Of a stretch of 64,000 bases of DNA, positions 33,129 to 41,460 are shown piece after piece. The position numbers and the translations under genes were made by a program. The notes below the pieces were generated by a model that saw nothing but the letters and a program-made list of their open reading frames with translations, ran no database searches and had not been told where the DNA came from. The stretch covers positions 190,594 to 254,593 of the forward strand of contig NZ_JHWV01000001.1 of assembly GCF_000622005.1 (NCBI RefSeq). Reading direction: 5' to 3'. The first letter of the stretch is position 1. Each line of letters opens with the position of its first letter. This DNA is from Anaerovibrio sp. RM50. GTDB taxonomy: Bacteria; Bacillota; Negativicutes; Selenomonadales; Selenomonadaceae.

Positions 33129-33776
33129 TCAAACTATTATTTCATCATGGCTTTTTACAACCCTGTCGGCCCCGGATAAATCCTGGGCACCGGAATTAGG
33201 ATTGTAATAACCAATACAATGCATTCCTGCTGCTCTGGCTGCAGTTACCCCTGCAAAGGCATCTTCGATGACAGTACAGTTTTCCGGTTTTACCCCAAGC
33301 TTTTCTGCCACTGTAAGAAAAATTAAAGGATCCGGCTTGCTTCGAGGCAATTCATCACCGCTGACCAGCACCTTGAAATAATCCCGAAGCTTGAAGCGGT
33401 CCATCACCAGATTTATCATCTCCATGGTAGACGAAGAACCAAGCCCAATAATATAACCCGCCGCCTTAATGCGGTCCAGGAGCTCCCTCACCCCCGGCAT
33501 GGCTTTTACAGACTCATCCTCCACAAGCATTTTCTTATAAAGCACATGCTTACGACGGGCCAGCTCCTGCCATGAAACAGGGCACTTTGGATTTTCCTCC
33601 ACCATAGTGCCATAAAAATCCTTGCTGCTGCGTCCCACAAAGGTGGCCAGCCGCTCATCGGAAATATTTATGCCATACTCTGCCAGCACCTGCTTCTTGG
33701 CCTTGGCATGAATGGGCTCACTATCGTAGATAACCCCGTCCATATCAAAAATAAACGCTTTTTGCTCTTTATCCAT
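33129..33776 (-). CDS. HAD superfamily sugar-phosphate phosphatase/mutase
   Basis: 215-aa HAD subfamily IA enzyme similar to beta-phosphoglucomutase-like phosphatases. Motif I FDMDGVIYDSEP (the DxD nucleophile pair), a four-helix cap, motif II GLGSSST, and motif III/IV KPDPLIFL...CTVIEDAFAGVTAA. Probable activity is hydrolysis or transfer on a small sugar phosphate. The ATG at 33774-33776 is the start that gives the normal N-terminus (MDKEQKAFIFDMDG); an AGGAG lies 13 bases upstream, rather far. Upstream frame of 47 residues is unconserved and crosses a terminator hairpin. Confidence 0.85.
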   Translation of the reverse strand: MDKEQKAFIFDMDGVIYDSEPIHAKAKKQVLAEYGINISDERLATFVGRSSKDFYGTMVEENPKCPVSWQELARRKHVLYKKMLVEDESVKAMPGVRELLDRIKAAGYIIGLGSSSTMEMINLVMDRFKLRDYFKVLVSGDELPRSKPDPLIFLTVAEKLGVKPENCTVIEDAFAGVTAARAAGMHCIGYYNPNSGAQDLSGADRVVKSHDEIIV

Positions 33777-33869
33777 TCCAATCGCTCTGCTCCTGTTTTT
33801 AATTACCCTAAAAGTATAACATATCCGCCATACACTGAAAAGAATGAAACTATTCCAACGGCATACAAA

Positions 33870-33908
33870 AGAGCTGCGCCAAAATCTTTTCAATTTCGGC
33901 ACAGCCCT
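33870..33908 (-). terminator. Terminator of the hydrogenase structural operon
   Basis: AGAGCTGCGCC/GGCACAGCCCT stem (with G-T/A-C mismatches), minus strand followed by TTTTG. Confidence 0.65.
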
Positions 33909-33940
33909 TGAAATCAAATTATGAAATTACGCCACACACA

Positions 33941-35152
33941 TTAACGTCTCTTGGTACGGAGCAATGCCCAGATAAGGTTCTTGATATCCTTATCCTTGTC
34001 AATTTTGACCTGAACAGCCCGCTCATTGCCAATAATATTGAAGTTCTCAACGAGAAAGCAGTAAATAAGCACGCCCATGGAAATGAGGCCGACACTGACA
34101 ACAATTTCACCCAGTCCAGGGAAGTAGGAGCCAGACTCATACATGGAGGTAAATACACAGTTAAGGCGGTTAAGGATAACACCAAAAACTGTGAGAACCG
34201 CGTATGTGAGAAGACCGCCCTTCTTCTTGCTGAGAGGACTGACTATTATAACCAGAGGAATCAGTATACCAAAGAGCATTTCTACACAATACATATTGCT
34301 CTGGAGCCCGCCCTGGAATACATAATTCCATTCGTGCTTCTCAAAGAGGTCATACAGCTTCAAAAGGAGATATACAAACATCATGCCGGCACCTATGCGG
34401 GTAAGCTTCAGCATAATATTATGTGGAATCTCATGACCATAGGCGGTCTTTGCCAAAGTTGTCTCGATGGTAACCATGGCAGAACCGATGAAGAAGGAGG
34501 ACAACAGGAAGTACAGCGGGAGGAATTCACTCCACCACAGTGGGAACATCCTCTCCCTCATAATCAGGAACAGACCACCCAGTGAAGACTGATGCATTAC
34601 AGGGAAGATAAGGCCGATTACAACAAGAACAGGCAAAATCTTCACAATGTACCGGTGCAGCTTCTTTCTCAGTACACGCTCGGTAATAATCTCAAAAAAC
34701 TCAATGCTCAAAACAGTGGTATAAATGGAAATACACCAGAATACCTCAAAAAGCACCGAAGTGTAGCCCCAGGAAACGAAAGGCCGCCAGAAGTTAAACC
34801 ACTGTCCAATATCCAGGAACAGACCGGCCATAACCAGTATATAGCCGAGCAAAGATGTAAGCAGGGCGCCGCGGGCCACTACATGGAATTCCTTGTAGCG
34901 CAATATACTTACCAGCAGTGCTGTGGAGTAACCACCACCGGCAAGGGCAACGCCGCACATTACATCGAAGGCAATCCACATGCCCCATGGAGTCTCATCT
35001 GTCAGGTTGGTTACATACTGGAAACCTGTCAGAAGCCTGAGGACAACTGCGACTACCATTAAAGCTACTAAACCAGTCAGAACAAATCGGGTTGGAGTTA
35101 TGGTAAAGTCCCATCCTAAAATTCTAAAACACTTATGTACCTTCATGCTCAA
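33941..35152 (-). CDS. HybB/NrfD-like hydrogenase membrane subunit
   Basis: 403-aa polytopic protein of the NrfD/PsrC family, HybB-like, with about ten TM helices. The early DETPWGMWIAFDVMCGVALAGGGYSTALLVS stretch is typical of HybB. These subunits bind menaquinone and exchange electrons with a periplasmic HybA-type ferredoxin. It overlaps the ferredoxin gene by 4 bp (ATGA), so translation is coupled. Together with the Tat-exported hydrogenase it should link H2 to the quinone pool. The last gene of the structural operon. Confidence 0.9.
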   Translation of the reverse strand: MSMKVHKCFRILGWDFTITPTRFVLTGLVALMVVAVVLRLLTGFQYVTNLTDETPWGMWIAFDVMCGVALAGGGYSTALLVSILRYKEFHVVARGALLTSLLGYILVMAGLFLDIGQWFNFWRPFVSWGYTSVLFEVFWCISIYTTVLSIEFFEIITERVLRKKLHRYIVKILPVLVVIGLIFPVMHQSSLGGLFLIMRERMFPLWWSEFLPLYFLLSSFFIGSAMVTIETTLAKTAYGHEIPHNIMLKLTRIGAGMMFVYLLLKLYDLFEKHEWNYVFQGGLQSNMYCVEMLFGILIPLVIIVSPLSKKKGGLLTYAVLTVFGVILNRLNCVFTSMYESGSYFPGLGEIVVSVGLISMGVLIYCFLVENFNIIGNERAVQVKIDKDKDIKNLIWALLRTKRR

Positions 35153-35946
35153 CCCTCCTTATCCTGATCGTCATCATCATGAGGATCGTGAATCTGATTT
35201 CTGTTCTTGTCCACACGATAATTGTAGTATGCGATTCCCGAAAGGAACAATGCCCAGCATGCGGCAAGGCCAGGAACCTTGGAGAGATAGCTCTTGGTAT
35301 AACTTGTAACTGGTACGTTGGAAACATCCTTGAAGCCCAATTCCTCAAATGGAACATCTGAGATATAGAGCCACTCAGCGCCTCCCACTTCATGCTCGCC
35401 ATATACCTGGTTGATATATCGGCTATCGGAATTTATAATCTCATGAGCCCTTTTAATCAGCTCATCCCTATCCCCGGACATTAGAGCCCCAGTGGTGCAT
35501 GCAGATACGCAGGCGGGAGCATCCCCCTTCTGCAACCGACTGTCACACATCTGGCACTTTGAAACCTGCGGGAACTGCTCGTTCCACTGATACTTAGGGA
35601 TAGAGTACGGACAGGCCACCAAACAATAGCGGCAACCCACACACAAATCCGGATAATAAACAACTGCTCCGGTCTTTTCGTCCTTCTGAATAGCCTTGGA
35701 GAAGCAAGCTGATGCACAGGCAGGCTCTTTGCAATGGAGGCACTGCTTCTTGACAAACCTCAGCTTGTCATTTTTCTCCCCATGGAACTCCTGAATAACA
35801 GTCCAGCGATTGTCATCAAGATCCACATTGCCATCATCTTTTACATTTCTTGGCTTCGCCTTGAAATTAAGATTGTTATAACGCTTGCAGGCCACAGTGC
35901 AGCCTTCACAGCCAATACATTTTGTAATATCTACTAATACAGCCAT
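35149..35946 (-). CDS. HybA-like 4Fe-4S ferredoxin with membrane anchor
   Basis: 265-aa ferredoxin with four Cys clusters for [4Fe-4S]: CIGCEGCTVAC (residues ~11-21), CLHCKEPACASAC (~73-85), CVGCRYCLVAC (~106-116) and CQMCDSRL...PACVSAC. After these comes a segment with one TM helix (about 225-243, LAACWALFLSGIAYY) and an acidic tail (HDPHDDDDQDKEG). It resembles HybA/FdnH electron-transfer subunits. It has no signal sequence of its own, so export would have to be by riding along with the Tat-signalled hydrogenase. Sits 15 bp after the hydrogenase gene. Confidence 0.9.
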   Translation of the reverse strand: MAVLVDITKCIGCEGCTVACKRYNNLNFKAKPRNVKDDGNVDLDDNRWTVIQEFHGEKNDKLRFVKKQCLHCKEPACASACFSKAIQKDEKTGAVVYYPDLCVGCRYCLVACPYSIPKYQWNEQFPQVSKCQMCDSRLQKGDAPACVSACTTGALMSGDRDELIKRAHEIINSDSRYINQVYGEHEVGGAEWLYISDVPFEELGFKDVSNVPVTSYTKSYLSKVPGLAACWALFLSGIAYYNYRVDKNRNQIHDPHDDDDQDKEG

Positions 35947-35961
35947 CTACACTCACCCCTC

Positions 35962-37452
35962 TCAATCAAACAACCGGCCGTGCCGATTGACAAAGGTTGT
36001 ATGCAAGTATTTCTCAGCCTTTTCGCTGAGAGGCTTGCCGAAGAATTCCCTGTAGATGGACTGAATTTCTGCATTATCATGACTGCAGCGCTTTTCGGCT
36101 CCCGTATCTTCCTTGTAGATAGCCTCAATACGCTTTTTCTTGGCCTCCACTGCATCCATGCTCTTTGGCTGACCGCCGCCGCCGATGCAGCCACCCGGAC
36201 AGGCCATAAATTCGATAAACTGCCACTTGCTGCTGCCCGAGGCCTTAATACCATCAAGAAGCTGACGAACATTTTCAAGACCATGGCAGACTGCAATATT
36301 AACAGCACCCACCCCTGGAATGCTGGCAACAGCTTCCTTCACTGACTGCATACCGCGAATTGGTTTCCAGTCAAGCAAATCTGCCGGTGGATTGGAGCCA
36401 GTTGCCAAATAATAGGCTGTGCGGACTGCTGCCTCGGTAACACCGCCAGTGGCACCGAAAATGCGGCCTGCACCGGTGGATTCACCAAGAATGGAATCGT
36501 ATTCCGCCTCAGCTACAGTATTTAAATCAATCCCCTTATGCTTCAGCAGCACTGCCAGCTCTCTGGTGGTGAGAACGTAATCCATATCCTGCTGGCCGTC
36601 AACCTCCAGCTCCTCACGGGCCACCTCAAACTTCTTGGCAGTACATGGCATAATGGAAACATTAACAATATTTGACGGGTCAACGCCAATCTTATCCGCA
36701 TAGAAGGACTTTATGGTGGCACCCATCATATTCTGCGGTGACTTGCAGGTGGAGAGATTATGCATCAATTCAGGATAGAAATACTCGCAGTACTTCACCC
36801 AGCCAGGACAACAGGAGGTAAGATGCGGTATCTCATCCTGTTTCTTGGTGAGACGATGAACAAACTCAGAGGCCTCCTCCATAATAGTCAGATCTGCAGC
36901 AAAGCAGGTATCAAATACTGAATCAAATCCTGCTGCTTTTAAAGCCCCAGCCATCTTTTTGCCAACACTGGTCCCCTGAGGCATGCCAAACTCCTCACCC
37001 AGGGAAACCTTGGTAGCAGGAGCTGTCTGAACCACCACGTGCTTGGTATCATCATCGATAGCCTCCAATACCTTCCTCACATGGCTCTTTTCCGTAATGG
37101 CACCAGATGGACAGTTCATAATGCACTGGCCACAGCCTACACAGGCAACCTCCTGCTTCAATGGCAATGGGTAATTTCCATACACACCCATTACATTTTT
37201 GCAGGCATCCACGCACTGACCGCACAAAATGCACTTTTCGTCATCCCGTTCAATGGACGGATTGGTGGCACTGATAGCCACACGTCCCTTTAAATTTACA
37301 GGGAAATCACCTTTTCCCTCATACTGACTGGACACCCAGCCATCGCCCCCGGAGGGCTTCCCCTTACAGCCGGAAGCCATTACCCCGAAACCCAGGACGC
37401 CAGATCCGGCCACAACCTTTAAAAACTTGCGCCGTGACATCTTGTTACTCAT
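35962..37452 (-). CDS. Tat-exported [FeFe]-hydrogenase catalytic subunit
   Basis: 496-aa [FeFe]-hydrogenase (H2 to 2 H+ + 2 e-). The N-terminus has a twin-arginine motif SRRKFLKV followed by a hydrophobic stretch and MASGC (Cys29), which looks like a lipobox, so a Tat lipoprotein on the outer face of the inner membrane is likely. Two ferredoxin clusters (CILCGQCVDAC ~74-84; CVGCGQCIMNC ~104-114) precede the H-cluster motifs TSCCPGW (212-218), MPCTAKK (268-274) and ACPGGCIGGGGQP (417-429). The small-subunit domain is fused at the C-terminus (CSHDNAEIQSIYREFFGKP ... LHTTF). GGGGAG precedes the ATG. Followed by HybA- and HybB-like genes; maturases hydF, hydG, hydE lie upstream. Confidence 0.95.
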   Translation of the reverse strand: MSNKMSRRKFLKVVAGSGVLGFGVMASGCKGKPSGGDGWVSSQYEGKGDFPVNLKGRVAISATNPSIERDDEKCILCGQCVDACKNVMGVYGNYPLPLKQEVACVGCGQCIMNCPSGAITEKSHVRKVLEAIDDDTKHVVVQTAPATKVSLGEEFGMPQGTSVGKKMAGALKAAGFDSVFDTCFAADLTIMEEASEFVHRLTKKQDEIPHLTSCCPGWVKYCEYFYPELMHNLSTCKSPQNMMGATIKSFYADKIGVDPSNIVNVSIMPCTAKKFEVAREELEVDGQQDMDYVLTTRELAVLLKHKGIDLNTVAEAEYDSILGESTGAGRIFGATGGVTEAAVRTAYYLATGSNPPADLLDWKPIRGMQSVKEAVASIPGVGAVNIAVCHGLENVRQLLDGIKASGSSKWQFIEFMACPGGCIGGGGQPKSMDAVEAKKKRIEAIYKEDTGAEKRCSHDNAEIQSIYREFFGKPLSEKAEKYLHTTFVNRHGRLFD

Positions 37453-37604
37453 ACATATACTCCCCTAACGTCTACTACATAAAGACATGTACACAATTGA
37501 CACAAAATTCGCACAATAATCTCTATTTATTATTTTACCACTTTATAATAAAGAAAAAAATACTTAGTTTTTATGAAATTATTAAATTTTTAAATACTGA
37601 CAGC

Positions 37605-38834
37605 CTACATAACAACCTTATCCAGAATTCCCGTAAGATGTGCAATGGCCACACCGTAGTTGGTCATTGGCACAGAGGCTGCTTTTGCCTTATCAATTCT
37701 GGACAGCACATATCGGCGATTAAACATACATGCCCCACACTGGATGACCAAATCGTACTTCGCAGGGTCCTCCGGAAAATCCGTGCCGCTGACCACATCC
37801 ACATGCAAAGCTTCCCCAAACCGCTTGCGAAGGAGACGTGGTATCTTCACCCTGCCTATGTCCTCGGCCAGAGGTGCATGGGTGCAGCATTCGGCAATAA
37901 GGACTCTGGAATGTTCATTAAGGCTGTCAATAAAACGGGCTCCCTCAATATAATACTTTAAGTCTCCCTTATAGGCCGCAAAGAGCACAGAAAAAGAGGT
38001 GAGTCTGCTTTCCTTTGGCTTATGCTCATAAACAAATTTGAAGGCCTGGGAATCCGTAATAATCAGCTGAGGTGCGTCCTTCAGTCTGGACAAAGTATTC
38101 TCCAGCTTATCCGTAGTAGTGGAGACCACGGTGCATTTTCTGTCAAGAAGCTCCCTGATGGTCTGAACCTGGGGAAGGATCAAACGGCGCTTTGGTGCCT
38201 GAATATCCTGAGGCATTACCAAAAGCACCAAATCATTCTCCTTTACCAAGTCGCCCGTGATAAAGGTATCATCGTAATCCTCCGGCATCAGTTTGGAAAG
38301 AGCCCCTACTATTTTGCCTCTGGTGTCTTTTTCTTCAGGCCCTTCAGCTCCATTACAGTCCGCCACCAAAAGTACATTATTATCACCCCGAAGTTTTTGG
38401 GATATTTTTTCCTTCAGGACATCTGCCTCAGAGCGATTCCCAAAGGAATTTATCAAGCATAAAACAGGAACTTTTTTCTTTTGGAAGTTTTCCAGCATCC
38501 TGTATTCCTCTGCCAAATCCCTCTGGTCATTGGCGGCAAATACAAGGATTGCCACATCCGTTTTTTCCATTGCCAGCTTTGTTTTCTCAAGACGCTGGGC
38601 CCCTAAAGCTGTGCTGTCCTCAATGCCCGGAGTATCAATAATGACACAGGCCCCCAATGGGCTGATTTCCATGGCCTTATATACCGGATCCGTAGTGGTA
38701 CCCGCCACCTCGGAGACAATGGAGGTATTCTGTCCCGTTATAAGATTTATTAGGGATGATTTGCCGCTGTTTGTTCTGCCAAAGATTCCTATATGGAGTC
38801 TGTTGGCGTTTGGTGTTGAATTTAACTCTGCCAT
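37605..38834 (-). CDS. hydF: [FeFe]-hydrogenase maturation GTPase HydF
   Basis: 409-aa HydF, the scaffold on which the 2Fe subcluster is assembled and handed to apo-hydrogenase. GTPase domain: P-loop GRTNSGKSSL (about 20-29), switch GTTTDPV, DTPG. Middle dimerisation domain, then the C-terminal Fe-S domain with cluster ligands CTHAPL (about 313) and CGACMFNRR (about 360). Its start lies 1 bp after the hydG stop; first-come order is hydE-hydG-hydF. A 152-base gap separates it from the hydrogenase gene. Confidence 0.95.
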   Translation of the reverse strand: MAELNSTPNANRLHIGIFGRTNSGKSSLINLITGQNTSIVSEVAGTTTDPVYKAMEISPLGACVIIDTPGIEDSTALGAQRLEKTKLAMEKTDVAILVFAANDQRDLAEEYRMLENFQKKKVPVLCLINSFGNRSEADVLKEKISQKLRGDNNVLLVADCNGAEGPEEKDTRGKIVGALSKLMPEDYDDTFITGDLVKENDLVLLVMPQDIQAPKRRLILPQVQTIRELLDRKCTVVSTTTDKLENTLSRLKDAPQLIITDSQAFKFVYEHKPKESRLTSFSVLFAAYKGDLKYYIEGARFIDSLNEHSRVLIAECCTHAPLAEDIGRVKIPRLLRKRFGEALHVDVVSGTDFPEDPAKYDLVIQCGACMFNRRYVLSRIDKAKAASVPMTNYGVAIAHLTGILDKVVM

Positions 38835-38835
38835 A

Positions 38836-40254
38836 TTAAAACCTGAAGTCCCTCTGCCCTTCGCTTATTTCTGCCAAATGCTGGGCTGCAACCTTACGAA
38901 CCTTTTCATTTGGAATCTTCTTCAGTTCTTCCTCAATCATGGCCAGGCCCTTCTTCTTGGTATCCTCGCTGGCATAATCCTCCAGATACTCCTTTAAGGT
39001 CATAAGGGCATTGGGGTGACAGCAGTTAAGGATCTGCTTGCTCTTGCACAGGGACATGAAGCGGTCCCCAGTGCGGCCCTCACGGTAGCAGGCTGTGCAG
39101 AAGCTAGGCACATAGCCAAGGGTTATGAGCCAATTAAGTACCTCGTCCAAGGTGCGTCGGTCACTGACATCAAACTGGGCTGAGTTATCCTCCTCCGGCT
39201 CCTCCTCATAATAACCGCCTACACTTGTACGTGATGCCCCGCTTATCTGGGAAATACCCAGTTCCAAAGCCTTTTCCCTTACAGCCTTGCCCTCACGTGT
39301 AGAAATAATCATACCAGTATAAGGCACTGCCACACGAATAAGGGCAATGATTTTCTCAAACATTTCATCGCTGATACCATTATCGAAGGCTGATGGATCA
39401 ATATCATCCGCCTTTTTTACCCTTGGCACGCTGATGGTGTGTGGCCCTACTCCGTGGGCTGCTTCAAGATGCTCCGCATGCATTAACAGTGCCGCAAATT
39501 CATAGCGATAGCTTTCCAGACCGAAAAGTACCCCCAAGCCCACATCATCAATGCCGCCTTCCATAGCCCGGTCCATGGCCTCGGTATGATATGCGTAATC
39601 ATGCTTTGGCCCCGTTGGGTGGAGCTGCTCATAGGATTCCTTGTTATAGGTTTCCTGGAACAATATATAGGTGCCGATACCGGCGTCCTTCAGCTTGCGG
39701 TAGTTTTCCACTGTAGTAGCGGCAATATTCACATTTACCCTACGGATAGCACCGTTCTTGTGCTTGATATTGTAAATGGTATCAATGGCCTCCAGCACAT
39801 ATTCAATAGGATTGTTTACCGGATCCTCCCCCAGCTCGATGGCCAGGCGCTTATGGCCCATATCCTGCAATGCCATTACCTCACGGCGGATTTCATCCTG
39901 GGTCAGCTTCTTGCGGCTGATATGCTTATTTTTTGCGTGATACGGACAGTAGAGACAGCCATTTACACAATAATTGGACAGATATAAGGGAGCAAAGAGT
40001 ACAATACGGTTGCCGTAATAATCCTCCTTAATCTGCCTCGCCAGAGCATAAACCTCCTGAAGCTTTTCCTCATTATCACAGGCCAGAAGCACTGATGCCT
40101 CACGATGAGTAAGGCCCTTCCCCAGCCTTGCCTTGGCAATAATGGCATCTACTACTTCCATATTGTCCTTGTTATCATCGGCATACTTCAAGGCAGCCCT
40201 GACTTCCTCGTCAGCAATAAACTCCTCGGCCTTCATAGATTTCACATCATACAT
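38836..40254 (-). CDS. hydG: [FeFe]-hydrogenase maturase HydG (tyrosine lyase)
   Basis: 472-aa radical-SAM enzyme, ThiH-like, which cleaves tyrosine to supply the CO and CN ligands of the H-cluster. Radical-SAM Cys motif CVNGCLYC (Cx3Cx2C) at about 96-103; C-terminal cluster ligands in CTACYREGRTGDRFMSLC...CC for the auxiliary Fe-S/dangler site. Overall length typical. Tightly packed between hydE (5 bp) and hydF (1 bp). Confidence 0.95.
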   Translation of the reverse strand: MYDVKSMKAEEFIADEEVRAALKYADDNKDNMEVVDAIIAKARLGKGLTHREASVLLACDNEEKLQEVYALARQIKEDYYGNRIVLFAPLYLSNYCVNGCLYCPYHAKNKHISRKKLTQDEIRREVMALQDMGHKRLAIELGEDPVNNPIEYVLEAIDTIYNIKHKNGAIRRVNVNIAATTVENYRKLKDAGIGTYILFQETYNKESYEQLHPTGPKHDYAYHTEAMDRAMEGGIDDVGLGVLFGLESYRYEFAALLMHAEHLEAAHGVGPHTISVPRVKKADDIDPSAFDNGISDEMFEKIIALIRVAVPYTGMIISTREGKAVREKALELGISQISGASRTSVGGYYEEEPEEDNSAQFDVSDRRTLDEVLNWLITLGYVPSFCTACYREGRTGDRFMSLCKSKQILNCCHPNALMTLKEYLEDYASEDTKKKGLAMIEEELKKIPNEKVRKVAAQHLAEISEGQRDFRF

Positions 40255-40259
40255 TTAAA

Positions 40260-41315
40260 TCACCTATAATCTCCCCGGTCACACACAATACTGCAACCGA
40301 TTTTATTTACCCTGTTTTTAAGACACTCTATACACTCTGCGGCCTCTTCCCCAGTGCAGATTTTCTTGTCATATAGAGCATATTTTTCTCTTACCCTCTT
40401 TGGGGAAAGGTTTGGCATTACCACATTGGCTCCTGCCATAAGGCCCTTTTCCCGCCCCATGGGATCAATGGTACCTAAAGCTGTGGTAGCCGGCAATAGC
40501 ACCCGTGGCAGCAGTAGTCTGATAATAGACAGCAAAGTCACCGTCATATCCACTGTCCCCGCCTTTTTATTTGCAAATGGGGTATCATGCTGTGGAATAA
40601 AGGGGCCAATTCCCACCATGTGGGGATTCAGCTCCCGCAGAAACTGCAAATCATCATATAATGTTTTGGTGGTCTGCCCTGGGGAGCCCACCATAAATCC
40701 TGCTCCCACCTGATATCCTATATCCTTAAGGTTTCTCAGACATTCCTTACGATTCCTCAGAGACAAATTCTTGGGGTGAAGACTTCTGTAATGGACCTCA
40801 TTGGCAGTTTCATGACGCAAAAGATACCTGTCAGCCCCCGCCTTATAAAAAGCCTCATAGCTTTCCCTTGACTTCTCACCAATAGATAAGGTCAGGGCAC
40901 AATCCGGAAATTGTCCCTTAATGGCTTTTATCAAATGACATATTTTTTCATCTGAATAAAATCCATCCTCGCCCCCCTGAAGCACAAAGGTGCGAAATCC
41001 CAAGCGGTAACCTTCAGTGCAGCAGTCCATTATTTCCTCATCTGAAAGGCGGTATCTGTCAGCATTTTGATTATCCCGGCGTATGCCGCAATAATAGCAG
41101 TTGTTTCGGCAATAATTGGTAAATTCAATCAGTCCACGAATAAATACCTCATTGCCGTAAATCCCACGTCGAACCGCCAGAGCCCGCTCTTTAAGGTAAT
41201 CAGCCTCATTTCCCTCCAGAAGATATTGAAGCTGCTCAAGGGTAATATTCTTTTTTGCTTCAATTTCATCTATGACAGAAATAAAACCACCCCATAAAAA
41301 GTAAACTGCCAGCAA
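40260..41315 (-). CDS. hydE: [FeFe]-hydrogenase maturase HydE (radical SAM)
   Basis: Radical-SAM HydE, ~340-350 aa, which works with HydG on the diiron subcluster precursor. Cys motif NYCRNNCYYCGIRRDN (Cx3Cx2C) at about 68-83; FVLQGGEDGFYS, and GAGFMVGSPGQT, and IGPFIPQHDTPF are family motifs. The conserved reading starts near IDEIEAKKNITLEQL. There is no in-frame ATG or GTG with a ribosome-binding site: the only upstream start is TTG at 41313-41315, with no such site, while GGGGTGG sits 4 bases before an ATT codon in frame (residue 12). The annotated 5' end is therefore provisional. First gene of the hydEGF operon. Confidence 0.92.
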   Translation of the reverse strand: MLAVYFLWGGFISVIDEIEAKKNITLEQLQYLLEGNEADYLKERALAVRRGIYGNEVFIRGLIEFTNYCRNNCYYCGIRRDNQNADRYRLSDEEIMDCCTEGYRLGFRTFVLQGGEDGFYSDEKICHLIKAIKGQFPDCALTLSIGEKSRESYEAFYKAGADRYLLRHETANEVHYRSLHPKNLSLRNRKECLRNLKDIGYQVGAGFMVGSPGQTTKTLYDDLQFLRELNPHMVGIGPFIPQHDTPFANKKAGTVDMTVTLLSIIRLLLPRVLLPATTALGTIDPMGREKGLMAGANVVMPNLSPKRVREKYALYDKKICTGEEAAECIECLKNRVNKIGCSIVCDRGDYR

Positions 41316-41410
41316 TAAATAAAGCTAAACCCACGTATACTATGGTATTACTTTTGGGCTTTTTTATCAATATATAGACTTTTATTATTTGTATGACATT
41401 TTTCTATAAA

Positions 41411-41455
41411 AAAACAGCACCACAAATGCTGCTACAAATGTGATGCTGCTGTTTT
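41411..41455 (-). terminator. Terminator of the cysteine-rich secreted protein gene
   Basis: AAAACAGCA/TGCTGTTTT with inner CACA/TGTG pair, minus strand then TTTTATAG. Confidence 0.65.
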
Positions 41456-41460
41456 ATCAC

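Noticed and set aside
37453-37604. Rex or FNR operator ahead of the hydrogenase gene
   Set aside because: The GTGCGAATTTTGTGTCAATTGTG stretch has TTGTG-like pieces but no convincing palindrome matching either consensus.
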